Of a stretch of DNA of 64,000 bases, positions 1-12,784 are shown piece after piece. The DNA comes from Cadophora sp. MPI-SDFR-AT-0126 (Eukaryota; Ascomycota; Leotiomycetes; Helotiales; Ploettnerulaceae). Both the position numbers and the translations under genes were made by a program. The number at the start of each line of letters is the position of its first letter. Position 1 is the first letter of the stretch. The notes beneath the pieces were generated by a model. The model was not told the origin of the DNA and made no database searches. It saw only the letters and a program-made list of their open reading frames with translations. Location of the stretch: the NCBI GenBank assembly GCA_020747065.1, contig JAGMVK010000016.1, positions 1,054,001 to 1,118,000 on the forward strand, in the 5' to 3' direction.

Positions 1-617
1 CGGATTGCGAGATGGCTGGCGCGACGTTTGCTGATACGGATGATACGAAATTTTCTGTTCGTGCCCGCGATGCTTGAATGTTCTTTGTCCGCACTTCCAG
101 CACATCTTTGAAATTGACAGACACATCTGTGAGTTTTCCTTGTAACAGGAATACCACGTTCTTGTTGTGTTCGCCTTCTTGATCGGCTTTTGGGTGCTGC
201 GATCGAGTGAGGGCTTGTAAGGAGCCGATTTGCTGGTTTAGAGAGGAGAGATCTTGTTTGATGATGGAAGTTAACTCATTGATCTCTACCGGCCGGTCAT
301 CGAATAACGTTTTCCGTTTTGCCACTGCGACAGATTAGCATGTAGATTCAGCGCTTCTGCATGAGAAGCATACACTGCGCCAGCTTTTCTAATTTGCCCA
401 TGGTTGTAGATATGCCTCTCCCAATCTCTGCCGCTCTCCTCGCGAACTCGGACCTCCTGGGTTTTCCATCCGCATTGCCATTCGCAGCCGCCTTTTGAGA
501 ATCCGTAAGAAGAGACTGTCTCTGTGCCCCTACTTTCGAAGATGCCTGACGCTTTTGTGCTTGTGCCAGTACGGACCTGAACTCGTTTGTCCGGTCTTGA
601 ATCGAAGCAACGGCCAT
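1..617 (-). CDS. SED5: Syntaxin-5 type t-SNARE (Sed5), 5' part only
   Basis: This is the N-terminal part of the Golgi t-SNARE Sed5/syntaxin 5, which mediates ER-to-Golgi and intra-Golgi vesicle fusion. Two exons are visible: 374-617 and 1-324. The intron (325-373) has donor GTATGC, a GCTAAT branch and acceptor CAG, and removing it keeps phase. The start residues MAVASIQDRTNEF are the conserved syntaxin-5 N-terminal peptide, the kind that binds Sec1/Munc18 proteins. Exon 2 carries the Habc-region signatures LFDDRPVEINELT, IKQDLSSLNQQIGSLQAL, LLQGKLTDVSVNFKDVLEVR and QASRARTENF. The SNARE helix and C-terminal membrane anchor lie beyond the left edge. The gene is transcribed leftward, divergently from the giant gene at 1743. 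Family assignment is very secure; the protein is incomplete only because the window ends. Confidence 0.93.
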
Positions 618-1742
618 CGCGAAGACCTAGCGCAAGAGTCGAGGGTGGTACAGAATCAGCGCAACTTGGCTATACGTGGAATAGATACGCGCTGAACGCG
701 CAGTATTGTTAAATCCTCTTTGTTTTATACTGTGTCTGCCGGTCCGGACGTTCGGGAAAGTATGTACAGCCACGTTGGAAATTGTTGGGTCGGGGTTCGA
801 ACGATGCAGACAATCAAGGAAATCAAGGAGTGTGCGAGAGGACCTCTAATTAGGAGTTGTAAGGTTGAATAGCTGAAATGGAGGGAAGAGAAGTCGGGAG
901 TGGAGAAGGCGGACGTTGAAGGTTGAAGGTTGAGGAGAGGCGGCGGCGCGATAGGACAGCTGGTGTTTCGCTGTTCTACGGAGTTACGAAGGGTACAATA
1001 TCGTCAGTTCGCAGGCCAGCCAGTCAGCCAACCACTGAAGACGGACGTTTCTCAGGGTGCATCCTCAGGTTACCAAGCTCAGTTCAGGCCACCATGCAGC
1101 TCTTAGCTAAAATTGGAATTTGGGGCACAGACTTTCTTTGAGCAGCATGCTGATTGGCGATCAGGTGTGGCTGGTGTGGCTGAGCTGGAAAATGATGCGC
1201 TTGAGTGGAGAAGATGCAGGGATTGGAGCAGGGGGGCTGGCCAAGGATTGTTACTTTACGGTCGAGGTGGACCAGAAGGAGAGGAGATGAGAGACAAGAC
1301 AGGGAAAGGCAAGGCAAGGCAAGGCGAGACTGAGGCGACCGCATTATCATTATCATCATCCCAATTTCTTTCGTCTCGTCTATCAGACCAGACCGTGAAC
1401 TGTTTGCCGTATTCTCACTAATTCATTTTACTCTTATTCCAATCTTGGACGTACCCATAGCGAAGTTATTGTTACCGAAACTACGTACAGCACTCGCGTC
1501 AGTGCATCCCAGCCCCAGCCTGGTCTTAGCTGAATCGCGATAATTCCAAGCTCCTCCCCTCTTGCCAATCCAATCCCGAGGAGGATCGTCAACACCACGC
1601 GCAATCCTCGCCTCGCCTCGCCTCGCCTCGCATCCCTCTCTTCTCCGCCCTTCCTCACGATCAAATCCTCCGTAACATCAATGCTCTCATGGTCACGGCG
1701 ATAGGGCTGTCGTGAGGTCCGAGTTGCTGTAGATTGCCCACC
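618..1742. promoter_or_regulatory. Divergent intergenic region between SED5 and the giant gene
   Basis: This 1.1-kb stretch must hold the 5' leaders and promoters of both divergent genes. I see no supported coding exon in it. It contains short direct repeats (GGCAAGGCAA-type around 1308-1327 and a CCTCG array at 1606-1630) and pyrimidine-rich tracts close to the 1743 start. No specific transcription-factor site is claimed. Confidence 0.5.
1606..1630. repeat. CCTCG tandem repeat (5 copies)
   Basis: Five consecutive CCTCG units lie about 110 bases before the start codon of the giant gene, probably in its 5' leader. It is a simple pentanucleotide microsatellite. A related GGCAAGGCAAGGC run lies about 300 bases further upstream. 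Confidence 0.85.
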
Positions 1743-4700
1743 ATGGCGCGTCCTTTCCCAAACACCTTCGACAAGGATTCCCCAATGTGAGGAGATTGAA
1801 GACGGATCCATGCTTCACATCACTGCTTGCTAACATCCCACCAGGAGCCCGCAATCTGCCATCTCCTACCAGACGAACGTCAATCGACAGAAGACGAAGA
1901 AATGGACAGAGGCGAAGCCTGTAGACTATGGCGGCGATGATTGGGGCGACGACGATGATTACGACCCGCCGCCTCCTCCGATCTCCAAGCCGACCGGATT
2001 GCGACAACAAGGGCAAGGACTAGCAAATACATCGAAAGCGGAATCACCAGTTGTGGAGAGTAGGAAATATGGCGATCTTCCTGCATTGCCAGGAGCCAGC
2101 AATTCTCGGCCACGAGCGAATTCCTTCGACGCCGACGACGAAAGACGGGCGTTTTCCAGTAGCTCTACTCAACCTCCTCCAGCATCGAATGCGCCAGCTA
2201 CAAGGTTCTCACAGATCACAGGTGTGCCAACAATTCGCAATGCGAGTGGTCCTCCGGCTCTGTCTATAAGTACTCAACAACCTGCTCAGCCTCCTGTTGG
2301 TCTTCGAAAACCTGGAATCTCTCCTGTTGTTGAATTTCCACACCCTGATGTGCTGATGCCAGGGCCAGGAAGGGTCAATACTGGGGAAAGCTCTGTTACT
2401 TCTCCGACCTCTGAAATACGAACACCCTCGACATCAAGCGATTTTCATACTCGACGAGATTTCTCACCCTCTGCAGTTCCCCCGCCTCTCAGTACTCGGG
2501 CTTCTCCAGCACCTCAAAGTGCAACCGACACGACTCCCGGCCAGAGATTTCCAGCTCGGAAGAGTAGTTTAAGCCAAGTTAGTGGTCCCCCTTTAGACGA
2601 GATCACCGGTTCGGGCACCCAGGATGCTACCCCAAAGCCGTGGATTGGAGTTAGGCCTGCCTCCCCAGGAACAGGTGCGAAGTCACCTATCAGTCCCTCC
2701 AAAGCCCTTCCGTTTATCAGACCTGCAGACATCTACCGGCGAGCCGAAGAAGAACGGAGACAGTCAATCGAATCTGCTGGTAGGCCTAGTATGGACTCCC
2801 TGATGGGATCCAAAGCAAGTGATAGATCGGACTCTCCTTCGAAGTCATATGCTAAAGGTGGCCCAGAGATGGGTGCTGCAAGACGGAGAGCAAGTTTTGA
2901 AAACGATGACTCATCTGACTCTGGCCGACGGTTAATGCCCATGTTAGAACCTGTTAAAGAAAGGAAAAGCGAATATGGCTTTGAGGGCTTCAATGTTAAT
3001 GACCATGGTCCACAGCAAGGGCAAAGTACCGAAGGTCGTAATCTAGACGTTGAAGATGCTCGTCGACAATCCACTAGCCCCAAACTACCTGATCTAACCA
3101 GAGTGTCTGGTTTCGGTTTGGATATGTTCTCTTCTCACGATATGGATGCCATCCGCAAGGAGCATGAAGCTACGCCCACAACTGCGACCCTCTCCTCTCC
3201 CGAACAGGATTTGACTCTTCGGGAACAGCCTTCATTTGGGTTTAGATCTGTCGTCCATCAGGCTTTTGACACAACCGATGACCAATCGCTTCCTGAGACA
3301 CCCGCCTCTAGAAGTGGGAGCGGAGTGAACAGGACCAATAGCGAGAGTACTGGTACTGGTGGCATCAGCCCAATCATGAGCAGAGTATCAAGCACAGCCG
3401 TTCCGGAAACTCGGAATCGAGAAACATCTACGCCTGCAATCATGGAAGCAACTGAGCCCGAATCACCTGAGAGAGTAGGTAAGATTGGTATTCGTGGGGA
3501 CGACTTTGCAGCTCCACAGGTTCCGGGATTCAAGCCAGGACATCGTCGAGATATTAGTACACCTAGTCCCGGTAACAGTCCTGCTAGAACACCTGATTTG
3601 GCTACGTCACAATTTGTCCCTGGTAGTCAACATGCTGTTTTAGACGACACACCTCCCGACGTTGCGTCGCCTACAACCGAGGAGCCTCTTCCACCTCCAC
3701 GTCCATTTGCAGAGCGTGAACACAGTTTCCGTCCATCACTCCCAGGAGGCTGGACGTCATACGCGACTACAGCGCGGAGTGAAACTCCTACCCAACCAAC
3801 TGTTGAGACCCCTGCCAACGAAGTGGCACCTGCGCTGGATGAAGAAGATTTTGATCTGACGCCAACAACCACGAAAAGATCTTTGCCAGGGAGTGCTCTG
3901 GGTGCAACTTTCGCTGGAGCTGCATTGGGCGGTGCTGCCCTAGGAAGACATGATCATACCAGCCCATCCCAAACGCCAGTGAATGAAAGCTCAAGAGCTT
4001 TGGGTAGTCCTCCCTTATCACTAGGCTCTTCAATGTCACCAAGTGGAAACACACATCAATCTCAACCTCTAGAAGATCTGCCAAAGCTTGAGAAGGCTCC
4101 TGCAGAGACACAATTACGCCCAGATGTTGTTGATAGGCCCGTGTCTACTCAGTCGATTCCTCCCCCGCCGCCTCCAAAAGATACACCAACTAGTGACGTT
4201 GGCCAGAGTTCAGATTACTTTCCCCGATCAGCGACGCCAGTAGTGGAAAGCTCCCCAGCTGATCTCGACGCTGACGAGGTATCACACTCACCTACCAGAC
4301 CACATGCCATTCCCACTTTAGGCACAGATTCCGCGGATTTCGATGAAGAGAATGACAAGCTTCGAAAAGAGATCGTCAAGAGCCTCACCCCATCGCCATC
4401 AAATGCAACTGCACATACAAGTAGTGCGCAGTCTGATCGGATGGACGAGAGCAGTCTTACGAATCCAAATCGGGAAAGCTCCTATCTCCCGAGCGAGTAT
4501 GACAATTACTGGGCGACAACGGACCAGGAGGAAGACGTCCCTGCTATCCCAGGCGTACATAAAGATGTATCTGATGCTCGTTCGACTACTGAAGGTGGAA
4601 CTCAACCTGGACTTGAATCTCCCATTCCAGCTCCGTTAAGCCCTCGTCGTCCTGATGAATCTCTCCACCCTCCTCGGCCTTCCCTCCAGAGTCGATTCTC

Positions 4701-7700
4701 GTGGGAGCAGAGTTCAGAAGACGTGAATGCTGGTGTGAATCGTGATCAAGGATATCTTGCCGCAGATACTTCGGCCCGTGGCCCTGCAGCCAGTGAATTG
4801 GCTGGTTCGGTCGTCCCTGTGGAAGAAGAGAAGGAAGTGGCACCCCAATCACCAGAGCCAAAAACCGCTAGTCTCTCACCTGAAGATCACCACAGCGCCA
4901 GGGATGCTGCTCTATTGGCTGGTGGTGCTGCGTTAGTTGGGGGTGCTGCGGCAGTTACTTACTCGGACAAACCCGAAGAGAAATCTCGTCGTCTTTCTTT
5001 GGCTGAGGAGAAAGATCCCCGAGTTTCTTCGAATCCCGTGTCTCCAACACCTCCTGAGGATGAACACCCTTCCAGATCTCCACAACACCATTTTCCAACT
5101 TCCCCAGAAGCTTATCAGCATCCACCGGGCCCTCCCAGTACCGTCTCCCCTGTCACTTCGTCTGTTCATCCGTTCGCGGCACCGCCGCCTGGTAGACTTC
5201 TTGCATTCCGAGAAATCGTGGCCATGAAGTCTCCAGAGGAACGAATCAAGACTTTTGATGAGACAAGGCATCGCTTTGCTGCTATGGACTCTGGTTTAAA
5301 TGACTGGATTTTGAAGCTGCAAGGTCAGTTTCCCGACGAGCATGGTGGTGTGACAGGATCATGGGGGAATTCAAGAAGTAGCATGCCTGGCGGATCAGCA
5401 AGAGGAAAGTTCTCAAAGGCGACAGCAGGTGGCCCTGCACCACCTCTACAGCAGCCATACTATCAGCAGTATCTCAATGCCAGCTCTCCACCAACGCCTT
5501 CAACACCCGTCAGTGGTGGGCCAAGACCTTCGCCGAGTGTGCCATCTGGTTCACAGCAAGGCTTCTCGTCTGCTGGCAGCAAAATCACTACGCAACAAGT
5601 CCAGGCTAAAGGAAAAGAATTTCTTCACACTGCTGGTATCTTTGGTGGTAAGGCGGGCAAGGCTGGGAAGGGATTACTTGCAAAGGGCAAGAATAAGCTT
5701 CGAGCTGCCGGTGGCGGCGACAAGGTAGATTGATGCATCTCCTTTGTAGCCGAACCGCATATGGGCGATTGGGCGTTTATTATTGATTTACGATTTGCTT
5801 TTGTCCTTACTCTCATGACTAATCAGCGCGGTGTGGTGGGACGTTCACTTCTTTTTCAACATCCAATGTCATCCTGCTTAGCAGGTGTGTACGCCTAGGG
5901 GAAATTGCAGCAGCCTTTTATGTCCTGTCTCCTTGCCATATATGATGCATTTGGCCTTCCTGAATGAATCCTTACTAAGATTTGTTGCCCATACAGACAA
6001 GTCCGCCCTCCAAGCCAAAAGCAGATCGTCGCTCTTCTTGGGGCCTCCCACTCTCTATCTCCAGATCATCAGGCCGACCAGATGCTATGTCGCGAAACTC
6101 ACGAGACAGCACCCCCACCCCTTCTCTTGGACGTCCAAGAACAAATACAGTGCCGTCGGAGGAATCGCCCACCCCGCAACTCCCGGCTGTCGCGACCGGT
6201 TATTCTCTGGGTGTTATGAGTGGAGCGGTCCCGTCCGAACATCCCGAACCACCAAGAGAAACCTTATCCACGCAGCCAATCGCCTCGCCTCCCACGTCTA
6301 ATCAGATTGAAGATGTACCAGAGTCGGAGACGAGAGATACCCTTGGTGTGCCGGCTCCAATTGGGAAACATCAGCCAAGCTGGGATCCATTCAATGCCAC
6401 GCCCATAGCTGAGGAAGACGGCTTCCAGTATGAGGAGAGACCTAGACCCCGAATCTCCCCTGATCCAAATAGTAACCCTGACGGTCTTTCTGTACCAGTT
6501 GATAATTTGGCGAGGAGTGATCGATCGAATAGTTCGGATGCGCACTTCTTTGACGCACGTGAACACTCAGAAGAAATCAATGATGATTGGGTCATGGTCA
6601 AGCCTGAACCGGAAGTGAAGGAACCAATTCTTGGCACTTCTATTCCGAATCCAGATCCAAATATCGAACCAGCTGGAAGACAAAGTTTAGAAAAACCAAC
6701 GAGTAGTATTCTGGACCGACCAAGAGGAAGTTTTAGCCAGGAGCCATCGCCCCAACTACTTGTCCAAGCGAGACCTGAGTCGGATGTCAGGCGCAGTGTC
6801 GATAGTGGACCTGCGACAAGTATCTTGAATCGTCCGAGAGGGAGCTTCAGCTATGATACTCCTCCACCAGTATCACCAGCCAAACCAACAACCTCCCCTC
6901 TCGCAAGCCCGCCAATCTCAAACATAAAACAGGCATCTCAATCTGCTCCCAGACCAGTAACGCCTCCTGCTCCAGTAGCTGCGGTTGTGCCTCCTGCTTC
7001 TACCCAACGTACACCATCGCCGCAAAAGGTCACAACAGTGCAACCTGAAGAGCAGGGTGGTACTTCATCTTTCCTGCCTCCTATTCGACGAACGTCTACT
7101 TTTGGCATTGGCTTTGGATCGAGACAGTCCAAGCAAAGATTTGCTATTGAAGATGATGAAGAGGCGAGTCCACCGAGAAATTCTGGAGTTCAGCAGGCGC
7201 AGCATGTCGCCGAGCCTTCGACGGCAGCGGAACAGCCCGATCAAACGTCAAAATCCGAACAATCACGTGAATTTGCTGGCGCTGCAGTGGGAGCTGCTGT
7301 GGTCGCTGGTGTTGCTAACCAGGCAAAGGAGGGGCATGAATATAAAGTTGGCAAAGCGAGACATGCTACCGCCTTTGAAGAGCAGCGTCCTTTTTCTTTC
7401 CATCAACCTCAAACTGAGTCTGTGCCCTCCGAGAGACAACGCGCCTTTGCTGCTGAGTCCGACAGCTTGAGCCCTCCAGATGATAACAACACATGGGGCG
7501 TGCGCGATGAGGTATCGCAGAATCTCGTACACCCACCTCTACCTGCTTCATCTGGAAAGCAGAGACAGGCTTCATTTCCGCCACCTGGATTCGTTACAGA
7601 CCCAGCACCATTGAGAGGTCTTGCAGGTGATCAACAGCCGAATGCTGAACGGGTTTTCGCCGAAGAGCCTGAGGAGCTCAGTCCTCGAGATGACACAAAT

Positions 7701-10700
7701 ACCTGGGGTGTTCGTGATGAGCAACCTCCGAATTTGATTCATCCATCATTGCCAGGCGCAGTTGGAAAGCAACGACAAGATTCATTCCCACCACCCGGGT
7801 TTGCAGATGATCCGGATGCTCATGGACCTTCACAAGCTATGCAGCCGGCTAATGGGCGAAGTCCAATGTCGAAGCCGCTTCTCTCTGTCCAAACAGGTGC
7901 ATCAATCTCACAGGATCAGCGAAAACCTTCATTCCCACCACCAGGTTTTCAAGTCGACCCTCAGGCTAATGGTCCTGCAGAGGCCATTCGTGGAGTAAGC
8001 CTCACTGATATTGCTCCCAGAACACCCGCTCATGCGAGAACAAACTCTAATGAACCTGGACCCCGGCCTTTATCTTTCCAACAAACTCCACCTCACGAGT
8101 CTGGACATCAGCGTCAACCTTCTCTACCTCTGAGCTTCACTCGAGAGCCCGAGGATATCGGTCCTCGTGCTGGGAATACTGGGGAGGAAAGCTCGACTCA
8201 GGGCTCAGATCCCCAGCGACACATGTCCATTCCTCCGCCTTCATCGGCAAGAGATCCTGAGAAAGAGGAATTCGGTATTCCGCAGAAATCTGAGCAGAGG
8301 TTGTCCTATCAAGCTTCTCTGAACCAGAACACTCCGCCGCATGATCCCAAGTCCATGTTCACTCCACCTCGAACAGACAATATACTCCAGCGTCCCGAGT
8401 TCAAGGAATCACAGGTAGAATGGCGACCAAATCGACCAAGAGTAGTGACTAAGCCATCTCAATCTTCTTACTCATCAGAATCCTACGGCAAGGAAATAGG
8501 TGCCTCAGCAGCGCGCACGAACTCATGGGATACTCAACCGCCGCCCCGAGGATATTCTGGGTCAAGCAGCTATATGCAACGTCAGGACAGCCAATTCTCC
8601 GAGAAAGGTGGCTGGTCTTCGCCTCAACAATCGAAGCCTTTTGAACAACCCCCATCTTCCGCTCAGAGATATCCGGAGCTCTTCAAGCCTGGACAACAGC
8701 AGCCTGTTGTGGAAAGTCCAAGAGATGTGGACCTCCCGGCGCATTACTACCAAGCTCCCATCTCTCGAACTCAAGCGTTCTTGCCGAGACAACAGACGAA
8801 CGAGTACCAGCTGCCAGGCGTTGGTCCACCAGAACCACCAGTCAATCCTTCACGCAGGAACTCGGGGTTTTTGAGGGACATCGGAGGAAGACTTTCACGA
8901 GCATCCTCGCGGGAACGACGAAACTCCTTATCTAGAGACCCAGACCGGCTCTCACCCGAACGTGGTCTAGAATCTCGAGGCGAGTATGCAGAGTCTAGCG
9001 TGATGTCTGAAGATGGTCAAGAGCAGAAGAGACGCCGAGCTAGTTTCTTCGGTCATTTGAGCCGCAACTCATACTCAGGGCAGAGCCCTCCCAAGAGTCG
9101 TGAGAGTGTTATTGCTCACCATGCAGGATCTCGAACTGATCTATTGATCACCCCGCAGCCTTCTCCCGTCAAACGATCGTTCTTTGGTGGTAGTTCATCA
9201 GAGCATAAATCAGCACCGAAGAAGCTGATCAGACAATCCACCACTGGCACGATGGATTCGCCTGCTAAGAAGAAAGAGAAAAATCGTTTCTCGGCGCTTG
9301 GTGGTTTCTTTGGCAAACCTAGCCCTGCAAAGACGTCCGTCCAGCAGCGGCCCCAAGCTACGAGGGAGTTGTCTCAAGGGGAACGCCAACCCATCGAGTC
9401 CCCTCATCCCGAACCGCATCAGCAACGTACGCCCAATAAGTATCAAGCTCCAGACAAAGCACAAGTGCGTGCCGAATCGAAGTCTAGAAGAGGTGTCTTG
9501 ACCAAACTCTCCACTAGCGGCGCACCACCTCAAGAGAAAGAAAAATCCCGTCGGCCGTCGGCAGCTGGGTTGCTAAATGGCTTCATGGGCAAGAAATCGC
9601 ACCAGAAGGAGAAAGGAAGCGAAGATTCGAGATCACAGGGAAGCGGGCCGCATGTCGGTCCACAGCCGTTGCTGGCGCAGACATATACGGATCTGCAACA
9701 ACAGGATCAAGGACAAGCGATAGAGCCAGCTAGTTACAGTCGAAGGGGGGAGAGTCCCGCTCAACAGCAGATGCAACAGCAACCATACCAGCAGCAGCAA
9801 GTTCAAAGCTGGTCTCAGCCAAGAGAGATACCATTCCAAGACCCAAGCTTGATTCATCAGGATCGTGGACGTAGGATTACTAGAGAACCGCAATACGACA
9901 GCGTCCCTATTCCTGGTGGTTATTCTCTGGTCAGAGGGCAAGGCGCCATGGCTGTACCGACAGAATATGACCCTCGAGGTTTGAGCCGTTTTCAACAGCA
10001 GCAAGCACAGCAAATTGATCCTCGGTACATGCAGCCACAACAACAGCAAGATCCAGCGCTAGCTCAAAGCCAGGGATCAAGATTGTCATACCAGAGTGCC
10101 AACCAATCTCCGCAAGAACGCAGTCAACAGCACGACTACGTTCCACAATATACCGAGCAACCACGTCAACAGCAACCAGATACCCGAATGTCTCTACTGC
10201 AACCACAACCTCAACTCGGCGCTCTGGAAACATACCGCGACTACACAAACTCCAACCGCCGCATAAGCCGCGAAGACATCCTTGCTCGCTCTCCACCAAA
10301 ACCACTCATCGATCAGCAGCGCCCCTATCAGATCTCACTTCCAGGCGGCGAAATCGAAGACGACGACGACGTTGAAACGCCTTCTCGATCTCTGCATCCT
10401 CGACAAACATCAACATCCTCCCGTCCCCAACACGACGCCATCCAGCGCCTGCAGCAGCCCACTCTCCGTCACCCAGAATCACCAGCCGGATATCCATTAC
10501 CGGAAGATACGGTGTTCAGTCCCGTGAACCCGTCAGCTGTCGATTTCCCGCCTCCACCACCACCCAAGTGGCCGGGTGGTATGGATGCGCAGTATCAGTC
10601 TCAATACCAATCTCAAGACCGGAGTCAGAGTCGGGATCTGAAGAGCGATGAACATGAACGCCATGCCTCCCTTTCAACAATGGACATCGATGGTGACCTA

Positions 10701-11549
10701 GATAGATCCAACACGCGCCGCACAGCCGTCTCTGCCATTTCTGGCATCTCAGCTCCGCGGCCACGTAGTGGACAGAGTCAGAATGGCGGCACCGCGGGAC
10801 AAGGACACTCAGCAGGAGGGGGATTGAGTGTACCGAGCCATGAGCAAGATGTTGGGATGCGAGGCGGTGTTGGTGCGGGGGGTAGAGGCGTGAGCCCGAG
10901 TCCGACACCGCCTAGTCCTATGGATGAGGAAGGTGGCCGACTTGGTGATGCTGGGGGGATCAGAAGAACGGAAGTTGAAGTGCAGCAAAGGCCTAGTATG
11001 GAAGATCTGTACAACGCCTCGCCGCGCATCCCGAGACATGGATCAGATGCTGGATTCCTTGAATCTACTGGCAATGGACATGCGTATCCGAATTCGAACG
11101 GGCGACAAATCGGCAAGGAGAACTCACGACTTGAGATTCCGCGCGATGTTTCGAGGGAGAGGGAGAGAGGGTATCAAGATGCGGGACATGGAAATGGGAG
11201 TGGATACGGGAACGGTAATGGCAATGCGCATAGAGGAGTCGGCGCGGAAGGCAGACATCCAGAAGAGAAGATCTACTATGATAATTCGAGGCCGCATCTA
11301 GGTGTCGGACAGGATGGACCGGCTGAGCTCGAGGATCACGAGACGAGTATGAGTGCTACTAGCTATCCTGGGCAGGAGTGTAAGTGACCCCGTTCTTTTC
11401 GTGAAGATTGAAGATGGATAAGGAGACGAGAGATAGAGGGAGGAGGGTGAGGGTTTAGCCAGGGCTAATAATAGACAGGGAATCCATATGCGATGGGTGC
11501 ATGGGACGACGGACCTGATGATTTAGGACCGACTGCTTCGTTTCATTGA
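1743..11549 (+). CDS. Giant disordered Pro/Ser/Gln-rich protein
   Basis: Function not recognised. Best model has exons 1743-1786, 1845-5724, 5997-11379 and 11479-11549, giving 3,125 residues. The first intron (GTGAGG...CCACCAG) and the last (GTAAGT...GACAG) are clear. The first exons encode MARPFPNTFDKDS and an acidic GGDDWGDDDDYDPPPPP stretch. The rest is low complexity: poly-Pro runs, many S/T-P sites, a conserved-looking FIRPADIYRRAEEERR segment near residue 300, short Ala/Gly hydrophobic patches (ALGATFAGAALGGAALG and two similar ones), the ordered-looking block MKSPEERIKTFDETRHRF, repeated FPPPGF motifs, basic Ser-rich stretches and a Gln-rich region coded around 9700-10200. The C-terminus is GAWDDGPDDLGPTASFH. 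The middle intron (5725-5996, donor GTAGAT, acceptor TACAG) is inferred: the second open frame has no ATG near its start, and phase 0 fits on both sides. The alternative is two genes, the first ending at 5733. Pro-rich, SH3-ligand-like composition suggests a scaffold, but this is only inference. Confidence 0.68.
5725..5996 (+). other. Inferred long intron, or alternative 3' end, within the giant gene
   Basis: If the GTAGAT donor at 5725 is used, the frame joins in phase 0 to the exon at 5997 through a TTACTAAG branch and a CCCATACAG acceptor. If it is retained, translation adds Val-Asp and stops at 5731-5733. At 272 bases it is several times longer than most other introns here. The 5734-5980 interval holds no ATG that opens the downstream frame, which argues against a separate second gene. 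Confidence 0.5.
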
Positions 11550-12784
11550 ATACCCACCTACCTACCTGCCTACCAACAACAGACGGTTGATGCAACGTCG
11601 ATGTGCATGTATTAGCCTGCATACTCCGGCGGGTATGTGATTGTATGTCGAAAATTGAGGAGCGAATATCAACAGGTCGATTGTATCGTCACTCGATTTG
11701 TTCATAACAAATGAGGTTTGAGTGAGATCTATGAGAATGTAGAATGGAAGCAGGAAGAAGGAAGGTGTAATGTATATACAAATCAACCACACCATTTTCT
11801 TTCATTTATCATGCCATGCGTACACGAATAGTCGGTTCGGTCGGACTTCATTCGCTGAATGAGTGTCTGCGGGTGCGGATGTGGTTTTGCTTGCACTGCA
11901 ATGTACTGTATATGTACGTACGCATTTACGATCGCATAGTGTATGTGGTTTGTGTGGCGAGGGTTCGGTGGGTAATTGTTCTGGAGGTTCACTCAATGGA
12001 TACCCGATTGCTCTGTTCACATTGTTTCTTGTCTTGGTTTGTCTACTTACTTGCCTTGATGCATTGCGGTGGTGTCAACCAATACTACATTCTCTCACTT
12101 CCAACGATGATAGTTGTTCATCTCCCGCTTCAACCTAATCAAAACCGTCATCAACTAAAAGGAGAACAAACACCCTCAAGGCGGGCGAGATAGTGTGGAG
12201 GAGAATCTCACTCTTGCTAGCTCTGGGGTTTTTGACGACACGTGCGGAATTGCGCCGAAGCAGAATGAGACCTTAGACATGAAGTAGCAAGCCGTTGAAG
12301 CGAACAGAGGGTTTCGATATGTGGCGCTATGCGACTTGTTTACGAATATACGGGTCAGGATAGTCCGTTGCGAGAGGATAGTATGGATTTCGTTTTCATA
12401 ATGGACATTATACTGTGGTCGATGGAAATGGCGTTTTGAAGTGGAGCCAGGAGCTCTTCGGGGAATTTGCAAGGCTTCTGCGTATGGGATGTATGATAGA
12501 ACTCGGCGCCTTGTAAAGGGTGTCTGTGGTCTAGTCATTGTATCTCCGGAATGGTGGAACAAAGTCTATGTGGAGAGGAGAAAATCAGATTTAAAGCCAC
12601 ATTTCATCCTTCCAATCCCTGTACTTGAGCTTGAGAATATTGGGAACCTCGGTTTCTGCGTTATTTGAGTCTCCTATCCGTATGTAGTGACACGTGAAGC
12701 AACCCAAAAAGAATAGGATATCGTTCGGTTATAGCCCAAGGGGTGTTACCATAAAATATGCTATATTTCCACCAGAACATCTTC
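11550..12784. other. Intergenic, no supported gene
   Basis: This holds the 3' flank of the giant gene (rightward) and the 3' flank of the small membrane-protein gene (leftward), so the two genes converge here. Short open frames on both strands lack family similarity, coding bias and splice logic. CTACCTACC-like short repeats occur just after the stop at 11549. Confidence 0.5.

Noticed and set aside
790..815. GGTTCGAAC-like B box suggesting a tRNA
   Set aside because: No A box at the right distance and no acceptor stem or cloverleaf can be drawn.
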